Notes under the pieces: model-generated
What the model was told of the DNA's origin: nothing
The model's input: only the letters and a program-made list of their open reading frames with translations
Database searches by the model: none
Part shown: piece by piece, positions 49,533-61,609 of the stretch
Numbering within the stretch: position 1 is the first letter of the stretch
How the letters are laid out: every line of letters starts with the position of its first letter
Program-made: the position numbers and the translations under genes
Assembly (NCBI GenBank): GCA_016617855.1
Contig: JAECUM010009853.1
Coordinates: forward strand, 1 to 64,000
Length of the DNA: 64,000 nt
DNA from: Megalonaias nervosa
Lineage: Eukaryota > Mollusca > Bivalvia > Unionida > Unionidae
Direction: 5' to 3'

Positions 49533-50040
49533 CTGAAATGAAAACCAATTAACTTTAGACATCAATATTTACAAGACATGACAAACATGTAATTCTACAA
49601 CATTTAAGTACAGATAGCAGGAAAAATGGAATTTTTAAAATATTTATACTTTCAACCAACTCAAAAAGAACTTTAATGAGATTAATTGCTATTGAATGAA
49701 ACAGAGCAATAAAACTATTTTTCTGGTTCACCAGACAGTTGCAGTAGCGATACTGTTTCATGCATTTTTTTACGTTTTTTTTCTTCTCCAAAATTAACAA
49801 TAACTTAAAAACCCTCCATTATAAACTGAAAGTCAATATATATAACTAAGAGTTTTTTGGTCCTTTGTAATGAATCACATTTTTATTCCTATTGGTTTGA
49901 ATTAATATGAAAAATCTTATGCACATTGCAGTATACCCTCACTATAAGGTCCTTTATTATAACTGAGTTCCTGCTATAGGGCAAGCATTGGTCATTATCC
50001 CATTTCATTAAGTAGTAGTAAAATTGTATATTTCAAGTAC

Positions 50041-51318
50041 TCAATATAAAGTACTCTCACTATAAGGTGGTATATGCTGTGGCTCCTATGGGCAGCATTA
50101 TAATGAGAGAGTACTGTATCATGTACATCATCATAAGGCAGTCTCACTATAAGGTGGTATTACTATGGCTCCCATATACAATATTATAATGAGGAAGTAC
50201 CATATCATGTACTTCATTATAAGGTGGTCTCACTATAAGGTGGTATGCTCTATGGGTTCCATCTCATGCACAATATTATGCATACTGTTGCATGAACTTC
50301 ATTATAAGTGGTCTCACTATAAGGCAATATACTCCAAGGCTCCCATGGACAGCATTATAATGAGGGAGTACTGTTTTGTGTATTTCATTATAAGGCAGTC
50401 TCACTATAAGGTGGTATCCTCTGTGACTCCTGTACACATTATTACAATGAGGATGTACTATATTATGTGCTTCATTATAAAGTGGTCTGACTCTAAGGCA
50501 GTCTATTCTACTGCTCCCATGGACAGCAGTATAATAAGGGAGTACCATAAAATAAACTTCATTAAAAGGCAATCTGACTTTAAGGTGGTATACCCTATGG
50601 CTGCCATGTACATTATTATAATGAGGGTTTACTGTATTATGTACTTCATTATAAGATGGTCCCCCTATAAGACAGTATATCCCACGGCTCACATGGGCAG
50701 TGTTATAACAAAGGAGTACTGTATCATGAACTTCAGTATAATGTGGTCTCACTATTGTGTGGTATACTCAACGGCTTCCATGGGTAGCATTATAATTATG
50801 GGTACTGTATCATGTACTTCAGTATAAGATGGTCTCACTATAAGACAGTATACTCCATGACTTCCAAAAGCAGCATTATAATGGGCAGCTCCAGGGAGCT
50901 GAGTGGTCAAAAGCGCTTGCCTTTACCGACCACTGCCATCTCCCTCTGTCCACGTGGGTTCAAGTCTCAGACTCGGCCAATGTGTGTACGTGAGAAAGTT
51001 GTCAGTAGTTTCCCCAGGTCAGTAGTTCTTACTGGGGTTTTCAAAGGTTCTTCCTCCACCAGTTATACTGGTAGCCATGTATAGCCTATCTTGTACTGAG
51101 AAATGGCATTAATCCCATAACAACAACAGCATTATAATGAGGAAGTACTGTATCATGTACTTCATTATAAGATGGTCTTACTAGGCAGTATCCTCTACTA
51201 CTCATATGGACAGTGTTATAATAAGGGAGTACTATATTATGTATGTCATTATAAGGCAGTCTAACTATAATACAGGTTACTCTAGAGCTCCCATAAACTT
51301 CATCGTAGTGAGGGAGTA
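50041..51318 (+). repeat. 87-bp tandem array split by a SINE
   Basis: About 12 units with CACTATAAGGTGGTATACTC, then GGCTCCCATGGACAGCATTA, then TAATGAGGGAGTACTGTATC. The ATTATAATGA landmarks at 50354, 50441, 50528, 50615, 50702 and 50789 are exactly 87 bp apart. 87 is a multiple of three, so frames of 220 and 158 codons lie open on the two strands without being genes. Confidence 0.95.
50884..51126 (+). mobile_element. tRNA-derived SINE, family 2, copy B
   Basis: The head has TGAGTGGTCAAAAGCGCTTG and GGGTTCAAGTCTCA. The body has ATACTGGTAGCCATGTATAG and ends in (AAC)n. An exact 13-bp duplication CAGCATTATAATG (50871-50883 and 51127-51139), copied from the 87-bp array, flanks it. Confidence 0.93.
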
Positions 51319-51687
51319 ATATACATTCTTTTATTTTATCAGTAACAAATTAATAGTTATTACTATTTGCATTTTTTAATATTTTTTTAGATGATCAAGC
51401 ATGACAGAAATAATTTCATTTTTTGTACCACAGCTGTCACACAGGTACTTATGTTCTGACCTATTTTGAATATTGTAGCTATTACATAGACCTGACTTGA
51501 AAAACCAGTGTACCCGATTCTTACTGCATTGATCGGATTTGTTATATGATGATATAACCCGCTTGTTGCATACCTACGACATTACAGGAAGTGAGAATGG
51601 ACTGACAGACACAGGTGGAAAAAGTGCTTGCTTTCATACTCCTGAATCTCAAATATGCTGTATTTCATCAATTTTTTTCACACTTAC

Positions 51688-51811
51688 TTGCAGCTACACA
51701 AAAGAGAAAATCTCTCTCCTGAATCAAGTCTTTGTGAAGTTTAGGTGGTCCAAATACAGTATGGATGAATGCAGCAAGCCCCTTCCTTTCCACAATGGTT
51801 CTAATTGATGG
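51688..51811 (-). CDS. ELMOD3: ELMOD3 exon 4 (ELMO domain N-terminal region)
   Basis: This 124-bp exon encodes 41 codons starting PSIRTIVERKGLAAF and containing VFGPPKLHKDL and ERDFLFCVAA. The FGPPKLH block is a strong ELMOD3 marker. It has a pyrimidine-rich CTTTTCTAG acceptor and a consensus GTAAGT donor (phase 1). Confidence 0.9.
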
Positions 51812-51864
51812 CTAGAAAAGATGTTATAAAAGTTACAGAAGCTATTCTGGTAATACATAAATCT

Positions 51865-52140
51865 TAAGTTTATTCCACTCTTATAAGGCCTCCCCATATC
51901 TAAATTACAGTGGTCCCCCTCTTATAAGGCCTGCCTATGCTTTAACTACAGTGGTCCCCATCTTATGAAGCTACCCTTTGTTTAAAGCATAGTGGACCCC
52001 TCGTTCAAGGCCAGCCTATGTTTTAACTACAGTGGTCCCCATCTTATGAAACCACCCTTTGTTTAAACCATAGTGGACACTTCTTACAAGGCCAGCCTAT
52101 GTATAAAGTATATGTCCCCATCTTATGAAGCCATCCTTTC
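51865..52140 (+). repeat. about 53-bp tandem repeat
   Basis: Units share ACAGTGGTCCCCATCTTATG and AAGGCCTGCCTATGTTTAA. Two unit types alternate in part (AAGGCC and GAAGCCACCC), giving a period near 106 bp. Confidence 0.75.
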
Positions 52141-52474
52141 TGTGATATACTGGATAAGTGGACTCCTGTGTGGGGGACAAAAAGGTATAATTCCTACAGG
52201 ATACAGTAGCTCCTAACTAGGATGCGGCCTCTGTTGACAGGGGCCTCAGAAGAGTGGACCTCCTAACTTTGTGCATTTTGTGCATGCCTTTAGTATGTAT
52301 GTGCGCATGCATATTGGTGTGTGCTTGTTGTGCATGCACACCTGCTTGTGTAATTTTTCTCAGTCTCTTGTGTAATTTTTCTCAGTCTAAGTCCCATAAA
52401 ATTATCTGAGTGTATGAACTTAAAGAGCCTCATGGTTCCAAATCATTGCCAGAATGAAAGGCAACTAACAGTGT

Positions 52475-52997
52475 GTACATGTACATCAACTATCAGTGTG
52501 TACATGTACGTCAACTATTGGTGTGTACATGTACATCAACTATCAGTGTGTACCTGTACATCAACTATTAGTGTATATGTGTACATCAATTGTCAGTGTG
52601 TAACTGTACATCAACTATTGGTGTGTACATGTACATCAACTATCAGTGTGTACATATACAACAACTATCAGTGTGTACATGTACATCAACTATCAGTGTA
52701 CTTGTACATCAACTATCAGTGTGTACATGTACATCAACTATCAGTGTGTACTTGCACATCAACTATCAGTGTACTTGTACATCAACTAACGATGTGTACT
52801 TGTACATCAACTAACGATGTGTACGTGTACATCAACTATCAATGTACTTGTACATCAACTATCAGTGTACGTGTCCATCAACTATCAGTGTATGTGTACA
52901 TCAACCATCAGTGTACATGTATATCAACTATCAGTTTGTACATGTACATTAACAATGTACATGTACATCAACTACCAGTGTGCACATGTACATCAAG
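52475..52997 (+). repeat. 23-25-bp minisatellite
   Basis: More than 20 units of TGTGTACATGTACATCAACT plus ATCAG, with a 23-bp form (TGTACTTGTACATCAACTAT plus CAG). TGTACATGTACA is itself palindromic. The long open frame through it is repeat-derived. Confidence 0.95.
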
Positions 52998-53439
52998 AAT
53001 GACCTAGATTGTAACGCTGACCCTGTCATTGACCGTGTACACTGAAAAAGTGTAATGACCAAATTCTGGAATTCAAGAACAAGCAAAGTGCTCCTTCCCA
53101 TATCTTTGAAAAATTCACCAAATAAATTAAATGTGTTCAATTTTGATCAACACCAATTGTCAGGAGTCTTCACCAATTGCATTTGTAATGAGATGAAACA
53201 TATTATCATCACTGCCTTGAATCAGAATATTTAAGCCATCATTGTTATAGATTACTGGCAAGTCTGTTATCAGCAGCAACATTTCTTTGAAGTAAGATTT
53301 TACTCCATATATAAAATGCAAAACATTATTATTTCTGTAGTCCAAATAGTGTACAAGTGTGGTTAACTTTTAAAGTAAATGCAGAAATGCAGTGATTTAG
53401 GATTTAGAAAATATAAGCCATTTGTAAATCAAGCAAAAC
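52998..53439. other. ELMOD3 intron 3, nothing recognised
   Basis: Unique AT-rich sequence. Confidence 0.4.
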
Positions 53440-53650
53440 ATAGCAAAACTAAATTTCAGAACTTCCGGATGGAGTTTGAATATATAAAATGCAGCAGCAA
53501 CAGGAAGCATTGTATTTTTTGCACACATTGCAAACACTCTATCAACATTAATTATTCTGGTTTGTATGGCATCTGTCAACATAGCAACACCACCCAGCAT
53601 GTTTGCCACTCTCTCAAAGCAATGCAGATGCAGAAAAATCATTTTCAGTG
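53440..53650 (+). pseudogene. ZBED/hAT-type zinc-finger fragment
   Basis: The plus frame encodes RKHCIFCTHCKHSININY, then YGICQHSNTTQHVCHSL, with C-x2-C and H-x5-H spaced as in a BED-type finger. It is followed by a stop after HFQC. Such fingers begin many hAT transposases and derived genes. No catalytic domain follows, so this is a remnant. Confidence 0.45.
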
Positions 53651-54854
53651 CTGAGGAAAATACAGGATTTACAGGAAAGTCTGAACAGCAGTACCATCCA
53701 GTCTCAAAAGAGTGCCAAGATAAACACAAATAACATTTGTATTACCTTCAACCCTCCACCCCTACTGATCTATTGACACCTGCAAAGTCTGCATCAAATT
53801 AAGAAAATATTTCACTGTCCAATGACAATGTTAAACTTTAGTTTCCTTTAATTAATGTCTGTCTGGTTGCCTTTATGTGAGTGTGGGCATATGTGTCTGC
53901 ACATGGTAAGTATATTAAACACTTCAGACAAACAAATATGTTATTTTCTTTTTATCAAATTTGAATTTCCAGTAATTTTATACAGGCTTATATGAATAGA
54001 TAACTGGACAACATCCATGTTTAAATAATGTGCACTGCCCCCCTCCCTCCTCTTTGGGCCTTCAAAACACACTTTTTGAGTCCCCCCCACTATCTGGGAA
54101 TATGGCAGGTACACTAAATTATTTGACACTTTATGACATAATAATGCACTATGATAAAGCAAATTACACCTGTTCATTCATTAATAAATGGCAACAAATG
54201 CAGTCAAAACAATATAGTGTAGAAACTTTGACTTCAGTTACAAGCCACAAATTGCCATTTAGACACATGTATAATCACATGATGCACAGTATACAGCAAT
54301 ATAAATGCACCCCAGATTCAGTATGCATCACATTTAGTGCTACTCAGAGATACATCTATGAAACATTAGTGCAGTTTAATAACCCTGGCTAGCAAAATTA
54401 ACAAAAGGAGACAGAACCATTGCAAGTTTGTGCTGGACGAAATGGCACACCAGGCAAACATTACCTTTGTATTTATGTGAATCAGCAGTGCATCATTGCA
54501 ATCAGTCAATAGATATTGTATGATTATTGATCAATTACAACCATATCTGGGGGGTAAAGAGAGGGGGTAGAGGTGGGTAAGGGCAAAAACATTGCCAAAA
54601 TGGCAACATAATTTTCTGTCTTGGTTAACTCACGGACTTGCTTCATAGCTCCTGAAAACAGCATTTTATAAAGGCCCAAGTGTATGATAATGATGATGAT
54701 GATGATGATGATTTTTATGCTGACACTTGTACTAATTTCCAGTATACACTGACCATGATAAAACTGTAAGACTGCAGGTGCTGCCTTAGTGCTGCAATTA
54801 TTATTATTATTATTGAATTTGTTGCCACTGTTGTTCTTATTGCTGTTGATTTAC
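53651..54854. other. ELMOD3 intron 3, trinucleotide patches
   Basis: (GAT)n at 54687-54712 and (ATT)n near 54797-54815. An exon-like GAGCTATGAAGCAAGTCC with splice signals near 54640 was rejected on frame. Confidence 0.45.
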
Positions 54855-54946
54855 CTTGACCCTGGTAAAGTCTTGAGACTGCAGGTGTTGTACAAGTTCT
54901 GGAACTGACATGAGTGGTGTTGCAGTAGCCATCATAGGTTCTGGAC
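54855..54946 (-). CDS. ELMOD3: ELMOD3 exon 3
   Basis: This 92-bp exon encodes PEPMMATATPLMSV then PELVQHLQSQDFTRVK. The acceptor is TTCTCAG and the donor is AAG|GTAAAT, in phase 0. The HLQSQDF stretch aligns with the ALQHFQTVDL region just before the ELMO fold of vertebrate ELMOD3. It joins directly in frame to the PSIRTIVERKG start of exon 4, so no intervening exon is needed. Confidence 0.75.
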
Positions 54947-57900
54947 CTGAGAAGGGGATGACACATTTTTTATTAGGGGTTTAATAAAAAGGAATAGAGT
55001 TATTGTACATCTAAATAAATAAAATAAACTGTCACACATACTTCCCTGCAGTACCTAAAATTTGTGTGTTTTTTTTTAACACTTGCATTAGATGTCACTA
55101 ATTTCCTGAAAAAAACTGTGGAAATTGATGTACGAGGAAAGTGCTGAATATATCAATGTATATATGAAACAGTTTGTCTTTTTAATCAAATTTCTTATAC
55201 AACGTACATATGCTTGCTAACAAAATTTTCTTAAGTGAATTTGGTCATAAAAGGAGAGATACCCAAGAGTTTAATGTGTTTGATTTGCAACTTGTTTATT
55301 TCTTTTTATTCCTTGAATGCAGTTTTGGTGTATTCTGGAGTGTGCTACTAGCCTTTAATGTTTATTGTTCAGTCCAGTTATTTCCTCTGGTTCATACCAC
55401 TTATCTACATGACTACTTGGAGTACTTGCTGATTATTGCATCATGCTTTCTCTGGTTGTGAGACAGCAGATAACAACCAACTGCCATCTTTGAGCAAAGT
55501 AAAGACAATGTGTAGTTTTCACCCATCATGCACCATGCAAGATGTGAAGCTACTGATCAGTCCCTATACTTCAGAGAACTTCCAAGCTAAATTCACACTG
55601 GCCATATAGTAATGATGTCACTGTTTTGAAAATGACGTCTGGCCTATTATATGTCGGCTAGTCAATTCAGGCAGAGTACAAGTGAACTTGTACCACTTAG
55701 AGACCTGTCTCTTTCATGAAATATTCTGAACGATAACTAAACATTAATCTAGTATTACAACTTGTGAATGCAGCCTTCTGATTGGTCAAAGTTATTTCTC
55801 AACAAGCTTCAGAGTTGAGTAGAATCTTATGATGCAGTGACCTAATAAAATGGAATGCTTTTGATTTAAAGATTCAAGTTTAGTTTTAAACTAAATTAGT
55901 CCCTCACTTTCAAGCTCCCCATTATACCACTTCCCCATTATAATGCAGAAGCTCCCCATTATACCACTTCCCCATTATAATGTAGGTATGGTCATGTATG
56001 GTAAACTTCTGTTTTATCACTGCTACTGAATAGATTTCAACTGATTTTTGTTCCTGACAAATTGAAAACCATAATAAAGCATTTGACATTGTTAAGATCC
56101 TATGGTCTTAAACTAAATAACAGAAATGAGCAAGAAACAACAAGTTTAATAAAATTCAACAAATAATTTATTTCCCTAGAATTCAATGTGAAAATTTAAA
56201 AGGAACTTAGTCTTGTGAATTAAATCCCAAAAGTTCTATCACTAGTCCAAAATTAAAGAGTGTTCCAAATGAATTCCAGTATAGAATGTGCTGGTGTTTC
56301 AGAAGTCTTGAATAGTTTGATGTGCTAACAAGCTTAATGTATCACAATGATATAATCCAGAATGTCACTGAATTCATAATAATCTTGATATAGTGATTTA
56401 GTCCAAAAAAGATCAAACAGCACTTTGCAATTACAATAAATAATTGAAATAAATTAATCATCTGATCACAACTAAAAGACTGATTCTACTATAGATATTA
56501 AGATGAGAATAAATAATTCTGTTGTAAACAACCTTAATAAGACACAACAGGAGTACCACAATGAGGGTCAAAAGTTCATTTCTAGAACATTCTAAGTTAT
56601 AAACAAGGTCAGGTCTTTTACTTAAATTTTAATAAAGAACATGGCAAACATTAGGTTGACCTGAATTTCCAAGGGGGAAAACCAAAGTGATAAACTCAGA
56701 TCCAAGTAAACATGCTTACCAACAAGTAATATTTATCGTAAAATATAATCTACAATCAAAGACAAAAATTATCTGCATAATATTTTGTTTACAAAATGAC
56801 CCTTATAATCTATAATCATGAAGAAAAGCCAAAGACACTAAATAGATATACATAACAACATCATTAAATACCCAATTTTGTTGATATGCTCTACTAAATG
56901 TATGACATAGTCAAGATCCTTCATTATAATGTGGACTCCTTTAACGTGTTGCTCTTTTTGGCTTTCACGAACAGCAAATTTACAAACAATTGTCACATAC
57001 CAATTGATGTACAAAGACATAGCCCTGTAACAATTCTGTTCCAGACCTACCGATCATTTCTGTCTTTTTATGAGTGCTTTAATACTAAAACATGAAAAAT
57101 GTGAGAGAAAAAATCATCAACATTCATTAGAATTACTGTATACAGCATTGCACAGATTTGTTCTGGCGCTGTTCATACAGATGGTTCATCAGGAAATTCA
57201 AGCACTTTTGAAAGACTGTTCATGGACAATAATTTAATTTTCAACCACAATGAGCAACTACATCTAAACATTGAAAGAATATTTATTGTGCTGAGAGGAG
57301 TTCACAGAATTTCAGATTTAAGTATTTCATTGTAAGACAAGAACTCTGGAATACTTTTTCTTCAACTAGGCCTAGGTGAAGACACTGTATCTTAAAGGGG
57401 CTTGGTGGGCATAGGGTTAAGGGTGCAGTCTCTCATCTACATCATTATTTGCCTGAGTTTCTAGTTGTTTCTTGATCTTTCATGTTTAAATATAAATATC
57501 CTAAATTTATTCCCATTGATGACAATTAATTCTTTTTGTGCTTTTCACTCTTTGGAGACAATCTCAAATTCAAACACTTTTCAAGGTAACCACCCAAATT
57601 CAAGCATTTTTCATGACTGCAAACCCTCTGCATTATATATTTCACTTCATAAGGATAAAACATGGAAAAACTTTAGAGAATTACAATTCTTATACTTGCC
57701 TGTTTGCAGTGCCGATTGAATAAATATGAATAATGATTGTGGGGTTTCAACATCTTATATGAATCATTAAAACAGTAATAATAACAAACTTTCAAATGAT
57801 GTTTAAATTAGAGACAATCTAAAAAAAGGACTTCTAACATTACATTGATTTATGCTGTAAGGATCTTAAAAGGTCATGGTGGTGTTCATATAAATTAGCC

Positions 57901-58469
57901 AATCAAAATCACCCCTGTCCAACTTCCAACTGTTAATTGATTGCATTTGATTTTGTTAAAGTTATTTAAAATCTTTCAAATAAACAGAAAAGGTGAATGA
58001 AATGATAATTTGATAGTTTGCAAGATTCTTGAATACTAGTTAGTGCACAGGAAATTTGTATGTGATCTCTAATGTGCCTGTTCAGATTTTCATAGTATTG
58101 ATCTAAACTAAAAGCATTACAGTTTTAATTTGGCTCAGATCAAATGAAAGATTTTTTTAAAAACAGTTTTAATTTGGGTCAGATCAAATGAAAGATTTTT
58201 AAAAAGTTTTAAAAATTTTTTTGATATGATAGAATCAAGGGCTAATGCAATCTAAGCTATGTTTACTTAAATTACTTTTTTTTAAGCCTATCTATTCATA
58301 TTGAGTGTGGTGAGATACATGGAAACTGTGATTCACTGAGACAGCCTGTTTCAATGCATATATAAGTGGTTATATAAAAAATGTCATGCTTATAAGTAAC
58401 ACATATATTGAGTGCACAGTCTGATGCAAAAGAAGATTAGTTGAGAGATATACGGAAAGAGGTCAGTAC
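54947..58469. other. ELMOD3 intron 2, small duplications only
   Basis: A 39-bp tandem duplication near 55910-55985 (CCCCATTATACCACTTCC) and a 41-bp duplication near 58117-58205 (GGYTCAGATCAAATGAAAGA). The rest is AT-rich and unassigned. Confidence 0.45.
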
Positions 58470-58496
58470 CTTTCACCTTGTTTTTATCTGCATACT
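58470..58496 (-). CDS. ELMOD3: ELMOD3 exon 2 (27-bp microexon, candidate)
   Basis: This 27-bp exon encodes YADKNKVK plus split codons at both ends. It has a TTTTGCAG acceptor and a GTACTG donor. It is phase 1 on both sides and bridges exon 1 (CCAG) to exon 3 (GTCCAG) without a stop. It is too short to judge by similarity. Phase agreement on both sides and good splice sites are the only evidence, so it could be a chance match. Confidence 0.45.
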
Positions 58497-58800
58497 CTGC
58501 AAAACACAAACAGGCATATACATATACATGTACTGAACAGTGAGTTAACAAGGGCACAGAACAGGAAATTTACAGTGTAATATTTGGTTAAAAAGTACTG
58601 AATTTAATAGGAATGTTTATTTATTAACTTGATAAACATAAAGAGTGACAGATTCACAGAAGGCACCCTGTAATGTAAACACGAGACCAAAGTAAGCCTC
58701 ATATTACTCATCTGACATTATTTCATATCCATATGCAAAAGCAGATTGCTAAGAAATCTGCATCAGTATAATCCTTTGACAAATTCTGTTACCTCATTAA

Positions 58801-59390
58801 CCCCTGGAGGTTTTTGTCATTTTTACCTGAAATGCAAGTAGGAAACACATTTAGGGGGCTATTTCTGAATACATCCTAATACATCAACTTCCAAGAGATT
58901 TCCGGTTAACCTAATGCCTAGTTGTGTGTGAAACATCATTTTTCATTGGTTATTTCGCTCCTGCATGAGCAGAAAGGGTAAAAGTTGGAGTTTGTTTTTT
59001 TTGTTTAATGGACCCTTCATTTTCGTATCCAGAACAATCTTTATTCCAAATGCCCATCTTATCCTACTTTTTGTAAAGGTTCACCTGTTTGTGTGCAGTT
59101 TAGAATGGTCTGCCTTAGATCTGAGGCCAAAAAGTCTAAAATCCGGACACAAAATCAGATTCCGACCACGGGCGAATTTTTGGTGGAAAAAAATCAGGTT
59201 AAAAAATTATGTTTTTCCCTCTGTATTTTATAGTGCAACTAGAATGTCCAGATTATTTGGTATCATTGTAGAGCTACATCTGTCTACCTTTCTATAATAC
59301 CACCCACTTTAGTGTATCGTACATGACCTTGACACTACAGAGCTTGGAAGTAGGCTACTCCCTCCTGACATGTAAATGAGGTGCCAGGGG
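58801..59390. mobile_element. TTAA-type (piggyBac-like) MITE
   Basis: A 590-bp segment starts CCCCTGG and ends CCAGGGG, flanked by TTAA on both sides (58797-58800 and 59391-59394). TTAA followed by CCC is typical of piggyBac-like ends; Kolobok is an alternative. The mirror match extends four bases beyond TTAA (CTCA/TGAG). A 110-codon frame inside (58965-59297) has no recognised domain. It lies in ELMOD3 intron 1. Confidence 0.65.
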
Positions 59391-59394
59391 TTAA

Positions 59395-61609
59395 TGAGAT
59401 AAGCAGTTTTGAGCAGACCTTGCTTTATTTTTAACTTTTTGCAGTAACAGTGACCATTTCTTATTGCTGATCAGCATTATTTGGATAAAACTCCAACATC
59501 CTTAATACCAAGATGCCCTCTGTCAAATTTTACACAAATTCCGGAGAGGAACTTTGTTAAATAAAAGAAACTGCTTAAAGGCTTTTGAATAAAGTTGTCA
59601 TATTTGATAGCAAATGAACAAACTTGGAAAGATCTTAATGTTAATTTATACCTGTAAAATAAGGTTCCACTGGTCAAGTTCTTCAAATAGCATATAATGA
59701 CAACAAGAAATGAATGATGCACACTGAATACATGGCCATTTTGGCTAAACACGGTAAGCATTTGGGTGTGTGTGTGAATTCAAACTTTAAATTAAAGGGC
59801 CATAACTATGCAAGGGAAATAATCCAAACATACACATCAGGTAAGTCTGACTAAGACTTATAAATTGGCATGGTAATCATCAAGCCTTGCTGGTTACAAC
59901 AAAACTATATCATGTTAAATTAAGAAAAAATGTTTTCACATGGTGATCTCGATCCACAAGAAAATAAAATATGGTGACAAACTTTAGACTGATGTCCACA
60001 AGGCAAGCCAGAGATCCTGCTAATAAAGTTACTGTAGTAGAGAAAAGTTTTTGGCAACAACCTCTTCCTAGTTGTTAGGTTTGTATGGATAAATTTTATT
60101 CTGGTCTATATAGTCCTCTTCTGAATCAGGCGTTACAAGAAATCAAATTACATGTCACAAAAATAATATAAACATATATGTGTGTAACAGAAATAAAGAC
60201 ACACTTGAAAATAGTAAAACTGGTAATATGTGATGTGAAACATTCAAAATCACTCATTTCAATCAAAAACTGGTGATTACCATATTTTACAAGTCAGTGT
60301 TGACAGAATGATTATATGAGATTGCGCCTTTTCAAAATTTCAGGGAACTAAATGCTAATTTTGTGTACAAATTTTCCTTAAAAATGGAAAACAGAGGCCT
60401 ATATTCAAAATAGATGTTTTTCAATGAATAAATGATAATGTTTATAATATAAAACTATATGACAGTGTGTATAAGTAAATACAATATGAAGCAATAGCCC
60501 ATTTTACATGGGAATAAATTTCTGATCATTTATTCTCCAATTATACAGATACTTAAATCCAAAAATGTACTTAAATATTTGAATATGTGTAAATACAAAA
60601 CTTAACATCTGATAGCAACAGAGGTGATATTCATCTTCCTGTATAACTTTGGGTCTTATACTTCAAGAAGTAACAAGTAAATTAATTCACTTGTTATCTC
60701 CTACCAACATTGAAGAGGTGATACAAATAAATTATGTTAGACTGTTACTCTGACCTTGATAACACAGCCCTAAATGTTATATACATCAGTAGTGAATGTG
60801 ACATATAGCACATTTCATCCATCTCTCTAACAGATTAAGTTGCAGAGTGGACATTTGAATCATGACCTTGACCTTGAAGACATTACCACAAATGCAGTCT
60901 CAATGTAGTATGCAACACACATTCTGCTGATAAAGCAAAATTATACTGGGTCCTTTACTTTCAAATGGTTTCAAAGTTACAGAGCAGAAACAAAACTGAT
61001 ACAAAAGGATGGATACATATGGATGGATCCAGAATGGAAACATGAATAACATGTCTAAAAACTTTCAGGAAAAGGGCAGGGAAGAATAAAAAAGTGAAAG
61101 GTAGATCTCAAAAAATCATTTCTGGCATTATATTTTATTTTCTGAACCCATTCTCCTTTGGTATATAACAGAATATCTTTTGAATTCAAAGAACTGTAAC
61201 CACTGCAATCATTCCACACCTTCTGCCAGGAATTAATAAAGTGTTGATCAAGACGCATCATATTTATTTATTAAATCAAGCCTAAAGGTTGCAAAGAACA
61301 AAAAATAATGAATTCATTTATCTAAAAGACAATTCAACTTTCATGCATTTCAGAATTAAATATTTAGAAATGGATGAAGGCTGAGGATTCTTGAGGCTTC
61401 CTATGTGTATTTAGTTATGGGAATCAAGACTTTCCTCAAGTATTTTCAGGTGACCAGTAAAATGACAATTAAAGAATAACTATGTCACTAAAAGAAAAGT
61501 CAAGCTGAAACAGCGCATTAAAATCTTATAAGTCAGGTGACGTAAATTTTGTATCCATGGTAGTAGTATGGGTTGCCACTGCATGCCTCAAGCAAAAATG
61601 TCCTCATAC
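59395..61609. other. ELMOD3 intron 1, nothing else recognised
   Basis: AT-rich unique sequence. Confidence 0.4.

Noticed and set aside
50165..50827. 220-codon repeat protein gene
   Set aside because: The 87-bp period is a multiple of three, and the opposite strand is equally open. The frame follows from the array.
52414..53007. 197-codon Cys/Thr-rich repeat protein
   Set aside because: It is the translation of a 23-25-bp minisatellite with low-complexity flanks.
54625..54642. 18-bp ELMOD3 microexon (GAGCTATGAAGCAAGTCC)
   Set aside because: It has an acceptor and a GTGAGT donor, but in the required phase 0 it reads GAG CTA TGA. Exon 3 already joins exon 4 in frame in agreement with ELMOD3.
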